This document shows positions 10,461 through 21,346 of a stretch of 64,000 nt of DNA, one piece after another. Every line of letters begins with the position of its first letter. The first letter of the stretch is position 1. The stretch comes from Notamacropus eugenii. Its lineage: Eukaryota > Chordata > Mammalia > Diprotodontia > Macropodidae. A program made the position numbers and the translations under genes. Below the pieces are notes generated by a model, which was not told where the DNA came from, searched no databases, and saw only the letters and a program-made list of their open reading frames with translations. The stretch is from assembly GCF_028372415.1 (NCBI RefSeq), contig NC_092874.1:57449865-57513864 (forward strand), written 5' to 3'.

Positions 10461-10789
10461 TTTTTGCTGCTTACTGATGATTTTCTTCACTAACATTTAT
10501 TCCAATTCCTCATTATCAGCAAGAAACTGACTCTGGTTCTTAATGGCAATGTCAGTGGGGCTGAAGGTCTGGCAGGCCCTAAACCAAATTAAAAAAGGGT
10601 CCTCCTGTGGGCCAATGAATGGATTTTGTTTTGTTGTCTAGGTTAAATTTGGAGCTGCTCATCATGGGGCTGACTACAGGGTGCTAAATTATTAGGCCAG
10701 AAGCACTTTCAAAGACTAAGTTATAATAGCTAAAATAGGATTATAATCTTCACTTTTGGAGGAAAGACCTATACCCAATCACTGAACCC
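10461..10789. other. RSU1 intron 1, no recognised feature
   Basis: Nothing recognised; 'ggcaggccctaaaccaaatt' near 10572 may be old repeat sequence that I cannot name. Confidence 0.4.
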
Positions 10790-10865
10790 ATCAACAAGCT
10801 TTTGTTAGGCCCTTCCTACCCACCACGAACTATGCTGGCTGCTGGGATACAAAAACAAAAATGAT
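10790..10865 (-). repeat. L2 3' end fragment
   Basis: 'catcaacaagcttttgttag' to 'gctgggatacaaaaacaaaa' is the reverse complement of the L2 3' terminus. Confidence 0.7.
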
Positions 10866-11228
10866 GCAATCAAAGGAATGAGAAGTTCTGAAATGGTTCT
10901 GAAATGCCTGGCTTAAAAGAGGCAGCCATGTGGATGTATTTATGCAACCTCAACTCCCTTCTGTTTGTGAGTGGTTGTTTCTTTGTGAGAACACTGCACT
11001 ATTAAAAGGAGAGAGAAAGGATTCCCAGAAATAGAATGTTTAAAGTATAAAAGCTGCACTGCCCAAACTAGCCAAGAAAACATCAGCACTCTGTCCCTCC
11101 TGTTTGGCCATTGCTGCCTCACAGACCTGAAAGACACATGCTGGTAGCTGATGAGAATAACCTTTTGGCCATGCTGGGAACTAGAAATTACCCAGAATCA
11201 GGCCTGGCAAATAAGAAGTGAATACTAG

Positions 11229-12625
11229 TAATCAAGAAACATTTATTAAGAACCTACTGTGTGCCAGGCACTTGTTAAGCACCGGGGATACAACAAGAGC
11301 CGGCCTTGCCTTCAAGGAGCTCACCATCTAATGAGGGAGACAACGTGCAAACAAACACGCACAAACAAGCTATTTACAGGACAAACAGGAAATAATTCAC
11401 AAAGAGAAGGTACCAGAATTAAGTAAAAGTTAGGATTTTAGTTGGGACTTAAAGGAAGCCAGGGATGTCAGCAGGCAATGCTGAAGAGGGAGCATGGGGG
11501 ACAGCCAGAGCCTGGCACTGAAAGACGCTTGGAACAGCAAGGAGACCAGTGTCACTGCCTTTCAAGAGATGTTGCAAAGGTGAAATGGGCTGGCCGTGGC
11601 AACAGCTTGGGCAGGGATGAGAGATAGTGAGGAATCCAGGATAACTCCTAGGTTGTGAACTTGGGGGACTGGGAGGATGGTCTTATCCTCTACAATTAAA
11701 AAAAAAGTAAGATCAGGAGGAGGATTTAGGTGGAGAGATGAGGCCCACTGTGGACATTAATTTAAGATGTTTATTGGACATCCAGTTAGAGGTGAGAGAT
11801 TGGAGGTCAACAGAAAGACTGGGGAAGGATAGGTAGACTGGACCATCAGCTGCATAAAAATAATTAAATCTATGGAAGCTGATGAGATTACCCAGTGAAG
11901 TAGTAGAGAGGAAGAACAGTAGAGGACTCAGGACAGAATGCTGAGGGACATCTATGGTTAAAGGGTGCAATCCAGAGAGAAGGATTCAGCAAAGGAGACA
12001 GAGAAGGACCAGTCAGATAAGTGGGAGGAAAACTAGCAGAGTGATGTCCTGAAAACCTAGAGAAAAGAGAGTATCAGGGAGAAGAGGGTGGATCCACAGT
12101 GTCAAAAGTTGCAGAGAGGTCAAGAAGAATGAAGATTGAGGAAAAACTATTGGATCTGGCAACTAAGGGATCATTAGCAAGTTTGGAGAGAGCAGTTTTG
12201 GTGGAAGGATACAGCCAGATGCCAGATTGGAAGGGGTTAAGAAGAGACTGAGAGGAGAATGGAAGCAACTACTGTTTTCAGCCTTTTTGAGGAGTTCAGG
12301 CGCTAAGGATAGAAGAGATATATAGGCTGATGGTCAGCAAGGACTGAAGTGATGGTTTTTTCAAGATGGGGAGATGTTAGCATGTTTGTAGGCTATAGAA
12401 AATGAACCAGTGGAGAGAGATAGATTGAAAATAATTGAAAGAACTGGGATGACAGAAGGGACAATTTATTGGAAGAGATAGGGCAGATGGGATCGCTTGA
12501 ATATGTATGTAGAAAAGTTAGCTTTGTCATCATGTGAGACAGGAGTGAAGGAGGAGAGATGGCAGAAGGCACAAGGGCAATAAGAGGAAGTGGAGAGAAG
12601 GTGCTCATGGTGAACAGTCTTAATT
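11229..12625 (-). mobile_element. L2 (CR1-clade) LINE, 3' part with reverse transcriptase
   Basis: On the minus strand the translated pieces read NPFQSGIWLYPSTKTALSKL with LLDLSATFDTVD (12074-12268), then VPQHSVLSPLLFFLSTTSLG and FNYFYAADGPVYLSFPSLS (11713-11970). These are RT motifs of L2: NPFQSGFR..HSTETAL, LDLSAAFDTVDH, GVPQGSVLGPLLF and the YADDT active site. The catalytic YADD reads YAADG here and the frame is broken between the pieces, so it is dead. The 3' end (11229-11290) has the typical tail 'tgccaggcacttgttaagc'. Confidence 0.88.
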
Positions 12626-13759
12626 TTTACTATAAAACATTAAAAGTCCCTAAAGCAATACTACTGTATTTCATGTCTTTGGTTCAGATCAGGGATTTAC
12701 AAAGAGATGCACCTTTAAAGCCAACTATCAAGACAAAGAAAACTTAGACTTAACACGATAAAAAGTTCCCTTTCAGCTTCCCACTGGTTTCGCCATTCTC
12801 CGGGCTTCATCTTCCTTGATATTTAAAAATATTGTTCCAATGGGTAGGAATCAAATGGGAACTGCGGGGTGGGGGTGTTTGAGGCTTTGTTTTGATGTGG
12901 GAACTAGAGAGGAGAAAGAGATGTAATCTTTAAGTGAGCAAAGCTATCTCTTCAGAGATCTGGAGGCCCCAAATCTAATGAAGTCTATTAGATTAGAAGT
13001 CTGTTTTCTAAGAACTAGAATAGTTTTAAATTAAAATATCTATCTTTTCACAAGTTCCTATGCCTTATTAAAAAGTAACAAGCTCAGAGAGAGAAAATGT
13101 GTCTTGATTCAAGATGCCAAGATATTAACTGGTCAAAGAGGCTCAAAGACCTGTACAGAGTCCTGAAACAGTCCAGAGAATCAGGTCCAAAGGCTGGGAG
13201 TTGGGAGGGGAAAATAAAAAGGGTAGTGTGCTGGAAAGCATCTCAAACAGAAAAGTAACTGAATTTTACCCACCTCAGTAGAATGTAATTCTAATCAGCA
13301 GTAAACTGGTCAAAAGATGCCATGAGGATGATTATTTCATAAGAGCATCAAAAAATGAAGAACTGGCAGAATTAAGAGGAAAATTAATGGCTTTATTATG
13401 AACTAAAAAAAAAACCCTTCAGCATATCTAAGAACCACACAGAACCTGATCATTCTCCTTCATAGCTGCTTTTTTTCTTTCCTGCTCCTTCAACCTCAAA
13501 ACTCCCGAGTCCAAAGCCAACCATGTCAACCCCATGAGATATGGTGGCCCTGGGGCCTTACTGAAGGGCATAAGAGAGAGTCAGATCCTTTACGATTTTG
13601 AGGTTACTTCTAAAGGCTCAGTGAGATTTTTTAAAGTAACAAAGTGACAAAAGAACCACAAGGTGGCATTACAGACTTGTTTTCAAAACAGCTGATCTTT
13701 GGTGACAAAGTTAAAGGAGGCTAATGCCTCTTCCCACTAGAATAAAACAGAAATTCCTC
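12626..13759. other. RSU1 intron 1, no recognised feature
   Basis: No exon or confident repeat. Small ORFs here look incidental. Confidence 0.5.
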
Positions 13760-14165
13760 CTTTCAGATCTGCAGTCCTTCCTCACCTAGCTTCAAGCTCT
13801 CTTTTCTAACCTATTTCCCATTCCTTCCCTTGGCTCACTCCACAGCAAATATCTCTGTCTACTGATGCCATACATGACATCCATCTTTCACCTACACATC
13901 CTGGCACTCAGGCAATGTGCCCCATGCCTGAAATGCGTTCCCTCCTCATCATGGTCTCTTGGTGTCCGTAGCTCCCTTCAAAACTCAGTTTAAAAGCTGC
14001 CGACTAACAAGGCTTTTACTGATTCTCCTTACTTTGCAAATATTTTCTGTTTCGTAAATATTGTTCCCCCCACCCCAGCCTCGATAGCACAGTGATTTCT
14101 TGAGGACAAGGCCAATATCAGGCCTAGTATACTTTGTGCATAGTAGTCAATAAATGGTCAAAGAC
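13760..14165 (+). repeat. L2 3' end
   Basis: A pyrimidine-rich run with 'gcctgaaatgcgttccctcc', 'cttgaggacaaggccaat' and 'gcatagtagtcaataaatgg' is the 3' UTR and tail of L2 in plus orientation. Confidence 0.8.
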
Positions 14166-15189
14166 TTAAATGATAGGATCCTTTGTAAGACATGATGTTA
14201 TAGCTAGAACACAGCAGAAACAGAATCAGACAGGCATGTCACATGGCAGTGTAAGAGCTAGAAGTCCATCCCAAAAGAAGAATCTGTGACACTCTCACAA
14301 CATCAGACTAGGCAGTTCAACGTCCTTCTAGAGATTGCTGGCTTTTAAAATGAGACATTCTATAACCAGTCGATCTGTTCCCTAGAAAGTAGCCTGAGAC
14401 CACCAGCACTCAATAAAGAACATGGTAGATGTGAACCATCGTGCAACAGAACAGCACCAGAACAACAGCTATGGCATGACAATGGTCATGATTTGTTCAA
14501 CAGTCCTGCAGATATTCAGCATCCAGCAAAGCAAAAAAAAAAAAAAAAAAAAAAAATGGGAGACAAAGATTTGCTAAAAATAATCACCATTTTCATGGAG
14601 GAGAACCAGAGCAAAATCCATAGAGAAAAGAGATTTCCCCCCAATAGTAATGTTTGCCAGATACCCCTGGCTGCTGATCCTTTGTTCTGTTTGTACTACA
14701 GGGGCCACCTCAATGAGATGACTGGTCACCAGAGAGCCACTGAGCCATTCACAGAGATAAATAGTTGGAGATGGAATGTTGGGCGTGGGTAATAGAACAT
14801 AGGGAGGGCAGAATTGCTGAAAAACGAAATGGCTATATAGAGTCCATATTACAACATGCAGATGGACAGGTAGTCCAGTGAGTTAAGTCTCTCAGTGTAT
14901 AATTTGGGACAGGTACCACATAAGGAAAGGAACTGGGCCCATAGCTGAATATGAGAAAGAGATTCAGCTGAACAGTAACTGTGCTGGGTTTTCAATAAAT
15001 CTAAGCTATTCCCAACTATAAAAGGTCATCTAACATTCTTTCAGTGATTCTAGATAGTCATGAATTCACAGAATCCTAGAACCTCCAAAGAATCAAAACT
15101 TCAGGGGACTCGAGGCCAACGAAAGACACATGGCAGGTGTAAGCAGGCTACAGCACATTCTCAGTGATGGATGGCACACAATGGCCCAG
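14166..15189. other. RSU1 intron 1, unique-looking, with a poly-A run
   Basis: No recognised gene. A pure A run lies at about 14533-14557. The ORF at 14493-14792 crosses that run and is not credible as coding. Confidence 0.5.
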
Positions 15190-15640
15190 TCAGTCCATCA
15201 GCAGTTATTAGGTGCTCATTTAGGTGCCAAGCTCTGAGATAAGAACAAAGGCACAGAGTCTCCCTAAGAGGAGCTCACGTTCTATTTGAGGAAACAACAT
15301 GCAAAGCCCTAAGTACATGCGACATAAATACTGTGTGTATGGGAGATCATCTTAGAGGAGAAGGCACTGGCAGCCAGGGGATCAGGAAAGGCCTCTTGTA
15401 GAAACTGGGATTTCTAATGTGAGGATTCAGAACTGCTTCAAAGACATGATGTCATCACTTGACCCTCACAACCACCCTGTGAGCTTAGGCATTTTTAGTG
15501 TCCAGTTACTTGTTTTAGAGATCAGAAAACTGTGACTCAGAGAGGATGTCACTGGCGCCCATGGTGCTAGAGATGGGTCTGAAATCCAGGACCTTCTGGC
15601 CTCTGACTCCAGCCCCCTTACATCTGTACTATGCTTCCTC
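15190..15640 (-). repeat. L2 3' fragment followed by MIR-like SINE
   Basis: 15190-15420: 'catcagcagttattaggtgc' and 'aggagctcacgttctatttg', reverse of L2. 15425-15640: 'catcacttgaccctcacaac', 'agatcagaaaactgtgactc' and 'tctgactccagccccctta', reverse of MIR. Confidence 0.7.
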
Positions 15641-15849
15641 TGCAGAGGAATGTTTCAGGGCAGAATTGGTCACCTTCATTATAAACCAAACTGCCCCTGA
15701 CCTAGGATGGAGTCTGGCCACGCCTACACTCCTTTGTCTTCTACAAGGGTTAGGTTATGAGACAACATGCAAACAATTAATCTCCTAGGTTTGTAACTCA
15801 CTTTCCCTACCCCCACATAATCTGCCAGTCTGGCACAAAGAAGGCACTT

Positions 15850-16720
15850 AAATGTTTATTGACTCACTGCACCTACTTCCCATTCTCTCTACTCACACCA
15901 CCACCACTTTAGTTCATGGAAGCTGTTATCTCTTCTTGCCTAGATTACCTCAACAACCTCTTAACTGGCCTCCCTGACTTACGTCTTTCAACACTTTTAA
16001 CAACCAGTCCATCCTATAACCTCTGGCCAAAGGGATTTTCTTTGACCATGTGACTCCCCTACTCAATCAATTCTAGTAGTTCCCCAATGGCATCAAAGAT
16101 AAAATCTAAACTCCTTCAGCTTTAGAAACCCCATATATCCCGGCCCCAACCCATCTTTCCAGTCTCAGTAGAATATGTGTAAAGCACTTAGCACAGCTCC
16201 AGGAACGTAGGAGGCACTTAAATGTTTGCTCCCTTCCCTTTCCCCACCACCTGTATTCTGTGATGCAGCCAAGCTGGCCCAGGACACCCCATCTTCCCAC
16301 TGCCTGGAAGCCAGCCCCTCTCCACTTCATCTTACAGCACATTCTCTTCTTTCAAGATGAAGCTCAAGCACAATCTTCCCCATGAAGACTTTCCTGTTCT
16401 ACAGTCCACCTCCCCAAATGCTAGCTCCCTCCCTCCCAAAGTATTTAAATACTTTGTATTGACTCATATGTATTCTCTTTATATTTGTTGTTGCTGTGGT
16501 CGAGTTCTTTCAGTCCTGTCTGACTCTTCCTGACCCCATTTGGGGTTTTCTGGGCAGAGATACTGGAGTGGTTTGCCAATCCCTTCTCTGTGTCTCCCTT
16601 ATTAAAGAGGGTTAGCTCCTTGAGAGAATGGACTATTTCATTCATTGTATTTGTATCCACAATGCCCAGCACAGAGCCTGGTTAATAATGGACAAGAAAT
16701 ATTTCCTGACTGGTTGATTA
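15850..16720 (+). repeat. L2 3' region with a nested marsupial SINE fragment
   Basis: 'tgactcccctactcaatcaa', 'aaagataaaatctaaactcc', 'ccggccccaacccatctttc' and 'gtatttgtatccacaatgcc' follow the L2 3' end in order. At 16486-16590 'ctgtctgactcttcctgacc' and 'ggggttttctgggcagagat' are a reverse-strand marsupial SINE inserted into it. Confidence 0.75.
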
Positions 16721-17189
16721 ATTGAAGTGACTAAGATGACACTGCAACCTATAAAAGCATAGACTCATTTTCAAGTGATGTATTTCTTACTGATAAAACC
16801 AGCCATTTAATGATCCAGAAGAATCTCCTGAGCCATGTCCCTAAACACACACAAATCTGCTACATAGGTTTCCCCCATCACCAGCAAAGCTACATGACAA
16901 AGTAGTCTGCCAGATGTGGGAGATGGATATGGGCAGGGTTGGGGAGGAAGGAAGCAACAGAACCACAAGTGCAGATGTTTCCAGCCTCCTATTTTTGGCC
17001 AGTCCCCGTTTTCTTGACTTCAGTGCCCAAAGTGAGTAATGAATGCCCTAGCAGGTTCAGGTGCTCCTCTTCCAAGGTGATACTGTGTCCTGAAGGTATC
17101 ACTTCATCAGTTTATCCTCATATTGCAGAAGGCCAACATAGGTAGGTTTTCAACTCTTCTTAATCAGGATGAATGAAACATAGGAGCTA

Positions 17190-17470
17190 AGAGACCAAAG
17201 GGACATCAAAGGCCACCTTGCCCCATGCAGACATGAATTCTCCCCCTACAACATGCCTGGACAGATGAAGTGCCTCTGATTCAGGACTTTCAGTGAGGGG
17301 TAAGTCACCACTTCCCAGAGCAGCTTATTCTACTTTTAGACAGTTCTGCTAGAAGTTTTTTTTTTTTTTACTTACATCATATTGAAATCCGACTCTACAA
17401 ATTCCACCAACTGTCTCTAGTTCTGTCCACTAGTGAGTATCATCATGGCAACTACCAAACACAATTTATC
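17190..17470 (-). repeat. Ancient interspersed repeat (family not named)
   Basis: The reverse complement resembles 208-320 and 40690-40835. It also has 'cccagagcagcttattctac' and 'gttctgtccactagtgagta', wording shared by many mammalian copies of one repeat family, but I cannot place the name. Confidence 0.45.
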
Positions 17471-17509
17471 TGAAACTTTTCACCCTGTCCAAATTTCCCC
17501 AACCCGATT

Positions 17510-18150
17510 TCTCCAGGCTTAAAACTTTGAAGTCATTGAAGTCTATGGCTCTTCAGGGCCCTCTTCCAACATCAAATCAATCACCAAGACGTGCTGATTC
17601 TTCTGTGCCCACCCTCAAATTCTCTCAGGTTCATGCCTTGTTTTCCATTGCCATGGTCAACATTCTAGTCAATCCTCTCCTCTCACTCCAGGACTATGGC
17701 AGCAGCTTCCTAAACAGCTCTCCTACCCATTTACAATCTAAGCTAAGGCCAAACATCTGAAAAACCTTTCTCGAAAATCACTCTAATCATTTCATTACTT
17801 TGTTCAAGGTCTAGCTACTTCCCAAGCTGTCTCCCCCACATACCATGCTGATTTCACTACCTTTAATCATGCCCTTTTCCCTAATCTGGAACACTCATTC
17901 CTATCTTTTTCTCCCATCTATGTCTCTCGCCTCCTTAAAAACACTGCTCAAAATTAATTTTTCAGTAAGTCTTTCCCTATCAAGTCCACTATACATGTTC
18001 TACTATGCATTTATTTTTATGTTGCACTGTGTGCCTTCTTACCTTTTTTTCCACATTTAGAACACTCTAGTTCCACAAATAAAATCTACACTGCTCATCA
18101 GTAACGAAATTTTGTACTTCTTTTACCTCTTCCCACTCCAAGTTCTCTGT
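17510..18150 (+). repeat. Diverged L2-like sequence
   Basis: A long pyrimidine-rich stretch with 'ctaatctggaacactcattc' and 'ctcgcctccttaaaaacact' in L2 3' UTR style. Strongly diverged; the call is tentative. ORFs at 17527-17760 and 17845-18060 are not credible genes. Confidence 0.4.
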
Positions 18151-18559
18151 TCAAAGGTACCTGATAAATATTCTAAAATCTCATAGTTAAGCCTGCAGAC
18201 CTCAAACAGTGATGAAGAAATTACATTTGGGCTAAACATAAGATTCTTTTAACTGGCAAATACTGTAGAAAGCCTCACCTATTTAACCCCACATATTATA
18301 ACATTTTTGACTTGTAAGTTGAAAATTTGTTAAATTTCTTACCATCATTTGTTCCCTTTCCCCCGTCACCAAGAGGTAGTTTATATAGCACCCACACAAA
18401 TTCACCACTCCTTGAAGTATATATGTACATACAGATTTTCTTTTATTACTTCACATTTCAACAATTTTGATTTCATCAGCTTTGGGTATGCCCTCTATTG
18501 ACACATATAAAAACCCTAACTACAATTTAGTAGCTGACCATGAAGGCTTGCATCCAATC
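18151..18559. other. RSU1 intron 1, no recognised feature
   Basis: Nothing recognised. Confidence 0.5.
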
Positions 18560-18705
18560 CTCTTTTCATTATATAGATCTTACAGATGAGGAAACAAGAC
18601 AAGAGAGGGTTAAATTACTTGCTAAGGTCACTCAGGTAGCAAAATTCAAACACCACATCCTCCAACTCCAAATCCAGCAGTCTCCATAATACTAGATTGC
18701 CTCCT
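18560..18705 (-). repeat. MIR-like CORE-SINE
   Basis: 'cttacagatgaggaaacaag', 'aaggtcactcaggtagcaaa' and 'ctagattgcctcc' are the reverse complement of a MIR-type element. Confidence 0.7.
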
Positions 18706-19104
18706 CTCCTGCTATCAGCATGAGAACATGCTTCTCCAAAACCATCTGGACCAGTCCCTTCAGTCACAACTTTGTCGTTGGGCAAAGAGAGGAAGCCTTT
18801 TCAGCTGGGCAGGATCTGCCAGTGGTTGGGTTCTACTGGCACAACTTAGAGATTGCAGAGTCATTTCCACACCACAATGAGACATCACAGTAGAACATAA
18901 AAATACCTTCCACTAATTAAACTGAATTAATACTACTCTTGCTTTGAAGATTTCATTATACCCCTTACAACATAACTGAAGATACCCTGGGGACCCACAC
19001 AAAACTAGGGCTGGGAGGTACAGCATTGCATTTTCAAACCCTCAGAATTAAATTTTTATTTGGGGAACTCTAGTTTTTAATTACTGAGGGACATTAATCT
19101 TAAG

Positions 19105-19245
19105 TCAAGAATTCTTAATTTTGTTTTGTGAGACCCTTTGGTAATCTAGTGAAACCTATGAAATCCTTCTCAGAATAATATTTTTAAAAGCATAAAACAG
19201 ACAGCATTACAAAAAAACCCAATTATATCGAAATGAAGTTATCTG
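19105..19245. mobile_element. Non-autonomous DNA transposon fragment (hAT-like)
   Basis: 'caagaattcttaattttg' followed by 'gagaccctttggtaatctag', 'cttctcagaataatattttt' and 'ataaaacagacagcattaca' match the left part of a mammal-wide element that starts with a 'gttcttaa' inverted terminus. The right end is missing. A related piece lies at 21935-22030. Confidence 0.55.
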
Positions 19246-19330
19246 TGTATGCATACACGTCTCTATGTATATGCAAATACCTATATGTGGGTGTACATGA
19301 TGTATTATAATGGAGGTGTATGAATATGTA

Positions 19331-19568
19331 TGGGTAGTTAGGTGGCCCAGGGCTGAGCCTGGAGTCGGGAAAACCTGAGTTCAAATGTGGCCTCAGATTT
19401 TTTACTAGCAGTGTGACCCTGGGCAAGTCACTTTACCCAGTTTGCCTCAGTTTCCCCCTCTGTGAAATGAGCTGGAGAAGAATGGCAAACCACTCCAGTA
19501 TCTCTGCCAAGAAAACCCCAAATGGATCACAAAGAGTCAGACACAATTGAAACAGCTGAACAACAAAT
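19331..19568 (+). repeat. Marsupial tRNA-headed SINE, near full length
   Basis: Begins 'gggtagttaggtggcccagg', then 'cctggagtcgggaaaacctg', 'gcagtgtgaccctgggcaag', 'cctcagtttccccctctg', 'ggcaaaccactccagtatct' and ends 'gaaacagctgaacaac'. This order is the whole marsupial SINE, the strongest lineage marker in the window. Confidence 0.9.
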
Positions 19569-19665
19569 ACGTATAAGTGTATGTATATATATATATATAT
19601 ATATACATATATACGTACATACATACATATGTGTACGTATATATATATGTAGGTGTGTGTATGAA
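19569..19665. repeat. TA/TG-rich microsatellite at the SINE tail
   Basis: Alternating TA and TG runs ('tatatatatatatatatata' and 'acgtacatacatacat') directly follow the SINE 3' end, suggesting origin from its tail. Confidence 0.85.
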
Positions 19666-20074
19666 GTTCATAGATGCTATGTTAGGAACTCTTGCCTTCA
19701 ATTCTCTCCAACGGAGTGGGATTTAGGCTTTTTTCCCATGGTGGCTCATTTGTGTATACACAAAAGGCTATTTTTATAAAACACACATTCATTGATCATG
19801 TTTATTTTGATCTGGAGAAGATATTAGAAATGATCCTGTTAACCTTAGTGAGGCTAAATGTTTGATCAGGATCTAGTGCAAAAAACAGCATATCTTACAT
19901 ACATCTGTTGTATCTTGTGTATATAAGAGCTGTGCAAAAAATGAAAATAATAAAACAAAAAATTACACTGATTCCTTCCAAATCGTAAAAAACAAACTGG
20001 TAAGTAACACCAAGTTTTCAAGAAGTCTATTCACCATGCCAAGGCACTCCTGGGTGGCACGATCCATACTCAAG

Positions 20075-20200
20075 GATCAGGTGGAACAGTGGGGTCTGGA
20101 GACCTGGACTCAGCGCCCTCTCGGATGATCGATCGGCTGGGCCTCAGTTTCCTCCCCTGTAACACGGGCTGGCCCGACATCTACGACCTTTTAAAAGTTT
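20075..20200 (+). repeat. MIR-like SINE at the edge of the CpG island
   Basis: 'ggtctggagacctggactca', 'gggcctcagtttcctcccct' and 'gtaacacgggctgg' follow the MIR order; the sequence is unusually GC-rich because it borders the island. Confidence 0.65.
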
Positions 20201-21100
20201 GGGAAAGGGACCGGACGGAGTGGGAGGCAGGCCGAGCCCAGCCGGGCGCGCAGCGGGAGAGCGCGGCCCCCTGCGGGGAGGTTTGGGGTCCCCCGCCCCC
20301 CCCCGCCCCGGACCCGGGGGCTACTCACACAGGCCGTGGACGTCCAGCATGTTGGAGATGCCGCGGTCGCACATGTCCACCTCGGGCTGGTTCTTCTCCC
20401 GGCTCTCCTCCACCAGCTTCTTCAGAGACTTGGACATGGTCTGCGGGGGGACGCACACGAGAAGCGCGGCACGCGTGGGTCTGGGGTCCCGCCACCTCCC
20501 ACGCCCAGCCCCGACGGCGGACAGGACCGGACCCACCCCGCGCCCCGTCCCCAGGTGGGAGGGTGGGCAGAGGGGCGCCCCCACCGCCACCCCCACTTAC
20601 TGTGCACAGCCGCAGCGCCGGGGGTCCCGCACGGTTAAGCCGGGAGCCCACAGGAGTCAACACGCCCTGTCCCACACCCCCGCGCAAGCGCAGACCGCGC
20701 CACTCTCCGCTCCCGCCCCTCCAGCGCGAGAGAAGCCCAGGACTCTTCCCAATTTAGGAGAATCGCTCGGAGGCCAGGGCCTCGGGGGCAGGCTCCGCCC
20801 CACCCCAAAATGTGGCGCTCCAGGCGGGCCAATCACCTCGGCGGACCTGGCCTCAGACTCCGCCCCGCTCCGCTCTCGGCCACGCCCCCAAGAGGTCGCT
20901 CTTAGATGCTGATTGGTGAAGCCGAGGGCGCGTGCGCAGGAGCGCTTACGCACCTCCAGTTTCGTTGTCGGGTGTCGGTGGAGAGGGGAAGCAGAGGCAT
21001 GCTAGGAAGCAGGAAACTCTGAGAGAGTCGTGCGCCCTCGGCCGGGCCTGTTATGAGGGGACCGTGCAGCTCCGGGTCCGTTATCTCCAGGGATTTAAGA
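20200..21100 (-). promoter_or_regulatory. RSU1: CpG-island promoter of RSU1
   Basis: Base composition changes sharply to GC- and CpG-rich around exon 1, unlike the AT-rich flanks. Upstream of the start codon (higher coordinates) are GC boxes ('ggctccgccccacc', 20791-20804; 'ccgccccgc', 20860-20868), a CCAAT box in the transcribed sense (ATTGG on plus, 20912-20916), another CCAAT on plus (20829-20833) and an NRF1-like palindromic site ('gcgcgtgcgcagg', 20928-20940). No TATA box is obvious, as expected for a broadly expressed gene. The start of transcription cannot be placed from sequence alone. Many overlapping ORFs in both strands here are by-products of the high GC content. Confidence 0.85.
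20329..20437 (-). CDS. RSU1: RSU1 exon 1, coding part
   Basis: ATG at 20435-20437 opens MSKSLKKLVEESREKNQPEV, then DMCDRGISNMLDVHGL; the human protein reads DMSDRGISNMLDVNGL, so two residues differ (Ser23 to Cys, Asn34 to His, human sequence from memory). The exon ends CTGT at 20329, followed by donor 'gtgagtag' (20321-20328). Reading through the donor would stop within two codons, which explains the short ORF in this frame. The exon supplies 36 codons plus one base and joins exon 2 in phase. The encoded part is the N-terminal cap before the LRR array. The transcript starts inside the CpG island. Confidence 0.97.
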
Positions 21101-21346
21101 AGCTGTTCCGTTTATTTGTCCCGTGTAGCTTTGTTTGCGCGCCGTCTCCCCGTTGTCCTCAGTACCGAACACATTGCCCAGCACACAGAAGGCACCTAAT
21201 AAATGCTGATGAATTGACTTGACCTGTCCGTACCTTTTGTATACGTTTGTTTTCAGGTCGGGAGCTCCCTGAGGGCAGGGGCTTTCTTTTACCTTTTCTA
21301 CTGTATTCCCCCCTACCCTCTTACTCCGAGTGCCTGGCACATCGTA
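21101..21346 (+). repeat. Two L2/MIR-type 3' tails
   Basis: 'cattgcccagcacacagaag' with 'ctaataaatgctgatgaatt' (to about 21225) and 'gagctccctgagggcagggg' with 'gtgcctggcacatcgtaggc' (21255-21360) are typical L2-family tails on the plus strand. The second runs into the tandem triplication. Confidence 0.75.

Larger units (their letters stand above)
1..20437 (-). other. RSU1: RSU1 gene, 5' part (exons 1-2, intron 1, part of intron 2)
   Basis: This span is the 5' portion of the Ras suppressor protein 1 gene, read right to left. Exon 1 (with the start codon) and exon 2 join in frame to give the first 53 residues of RSU1. Intron 1 is 8173-20328 (about 12.2 kb). Intron 2 starts at 8121 and runs off the left edge; I searched 1-8121 for the next exon (expected to begin near MVPPNIAEL) and did not see it. 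RSU1 is an LRR adaptor that binds PINCH1 in the ILK-PINCH-parvin focal-adhesion complex (established knowledge). The right neighbour, CUBN, lies on the same strand, as in human. Confidence 0.93.

Noticed and set aside
19433-19779. ORFs over the TA/TG microsatellite
   Set aside because: Simple-repeat translation next to a SINE.
20199-20912. Long overlapping ORFs (up to 237 codons) on both strands over the CpG island
   Set aside because: GC-rich sequence has few stop codons. The only supported coding segment is the RSU1 exon 1 frame; the others have proline/arginine-rich, low-complexity products and no splice logic.
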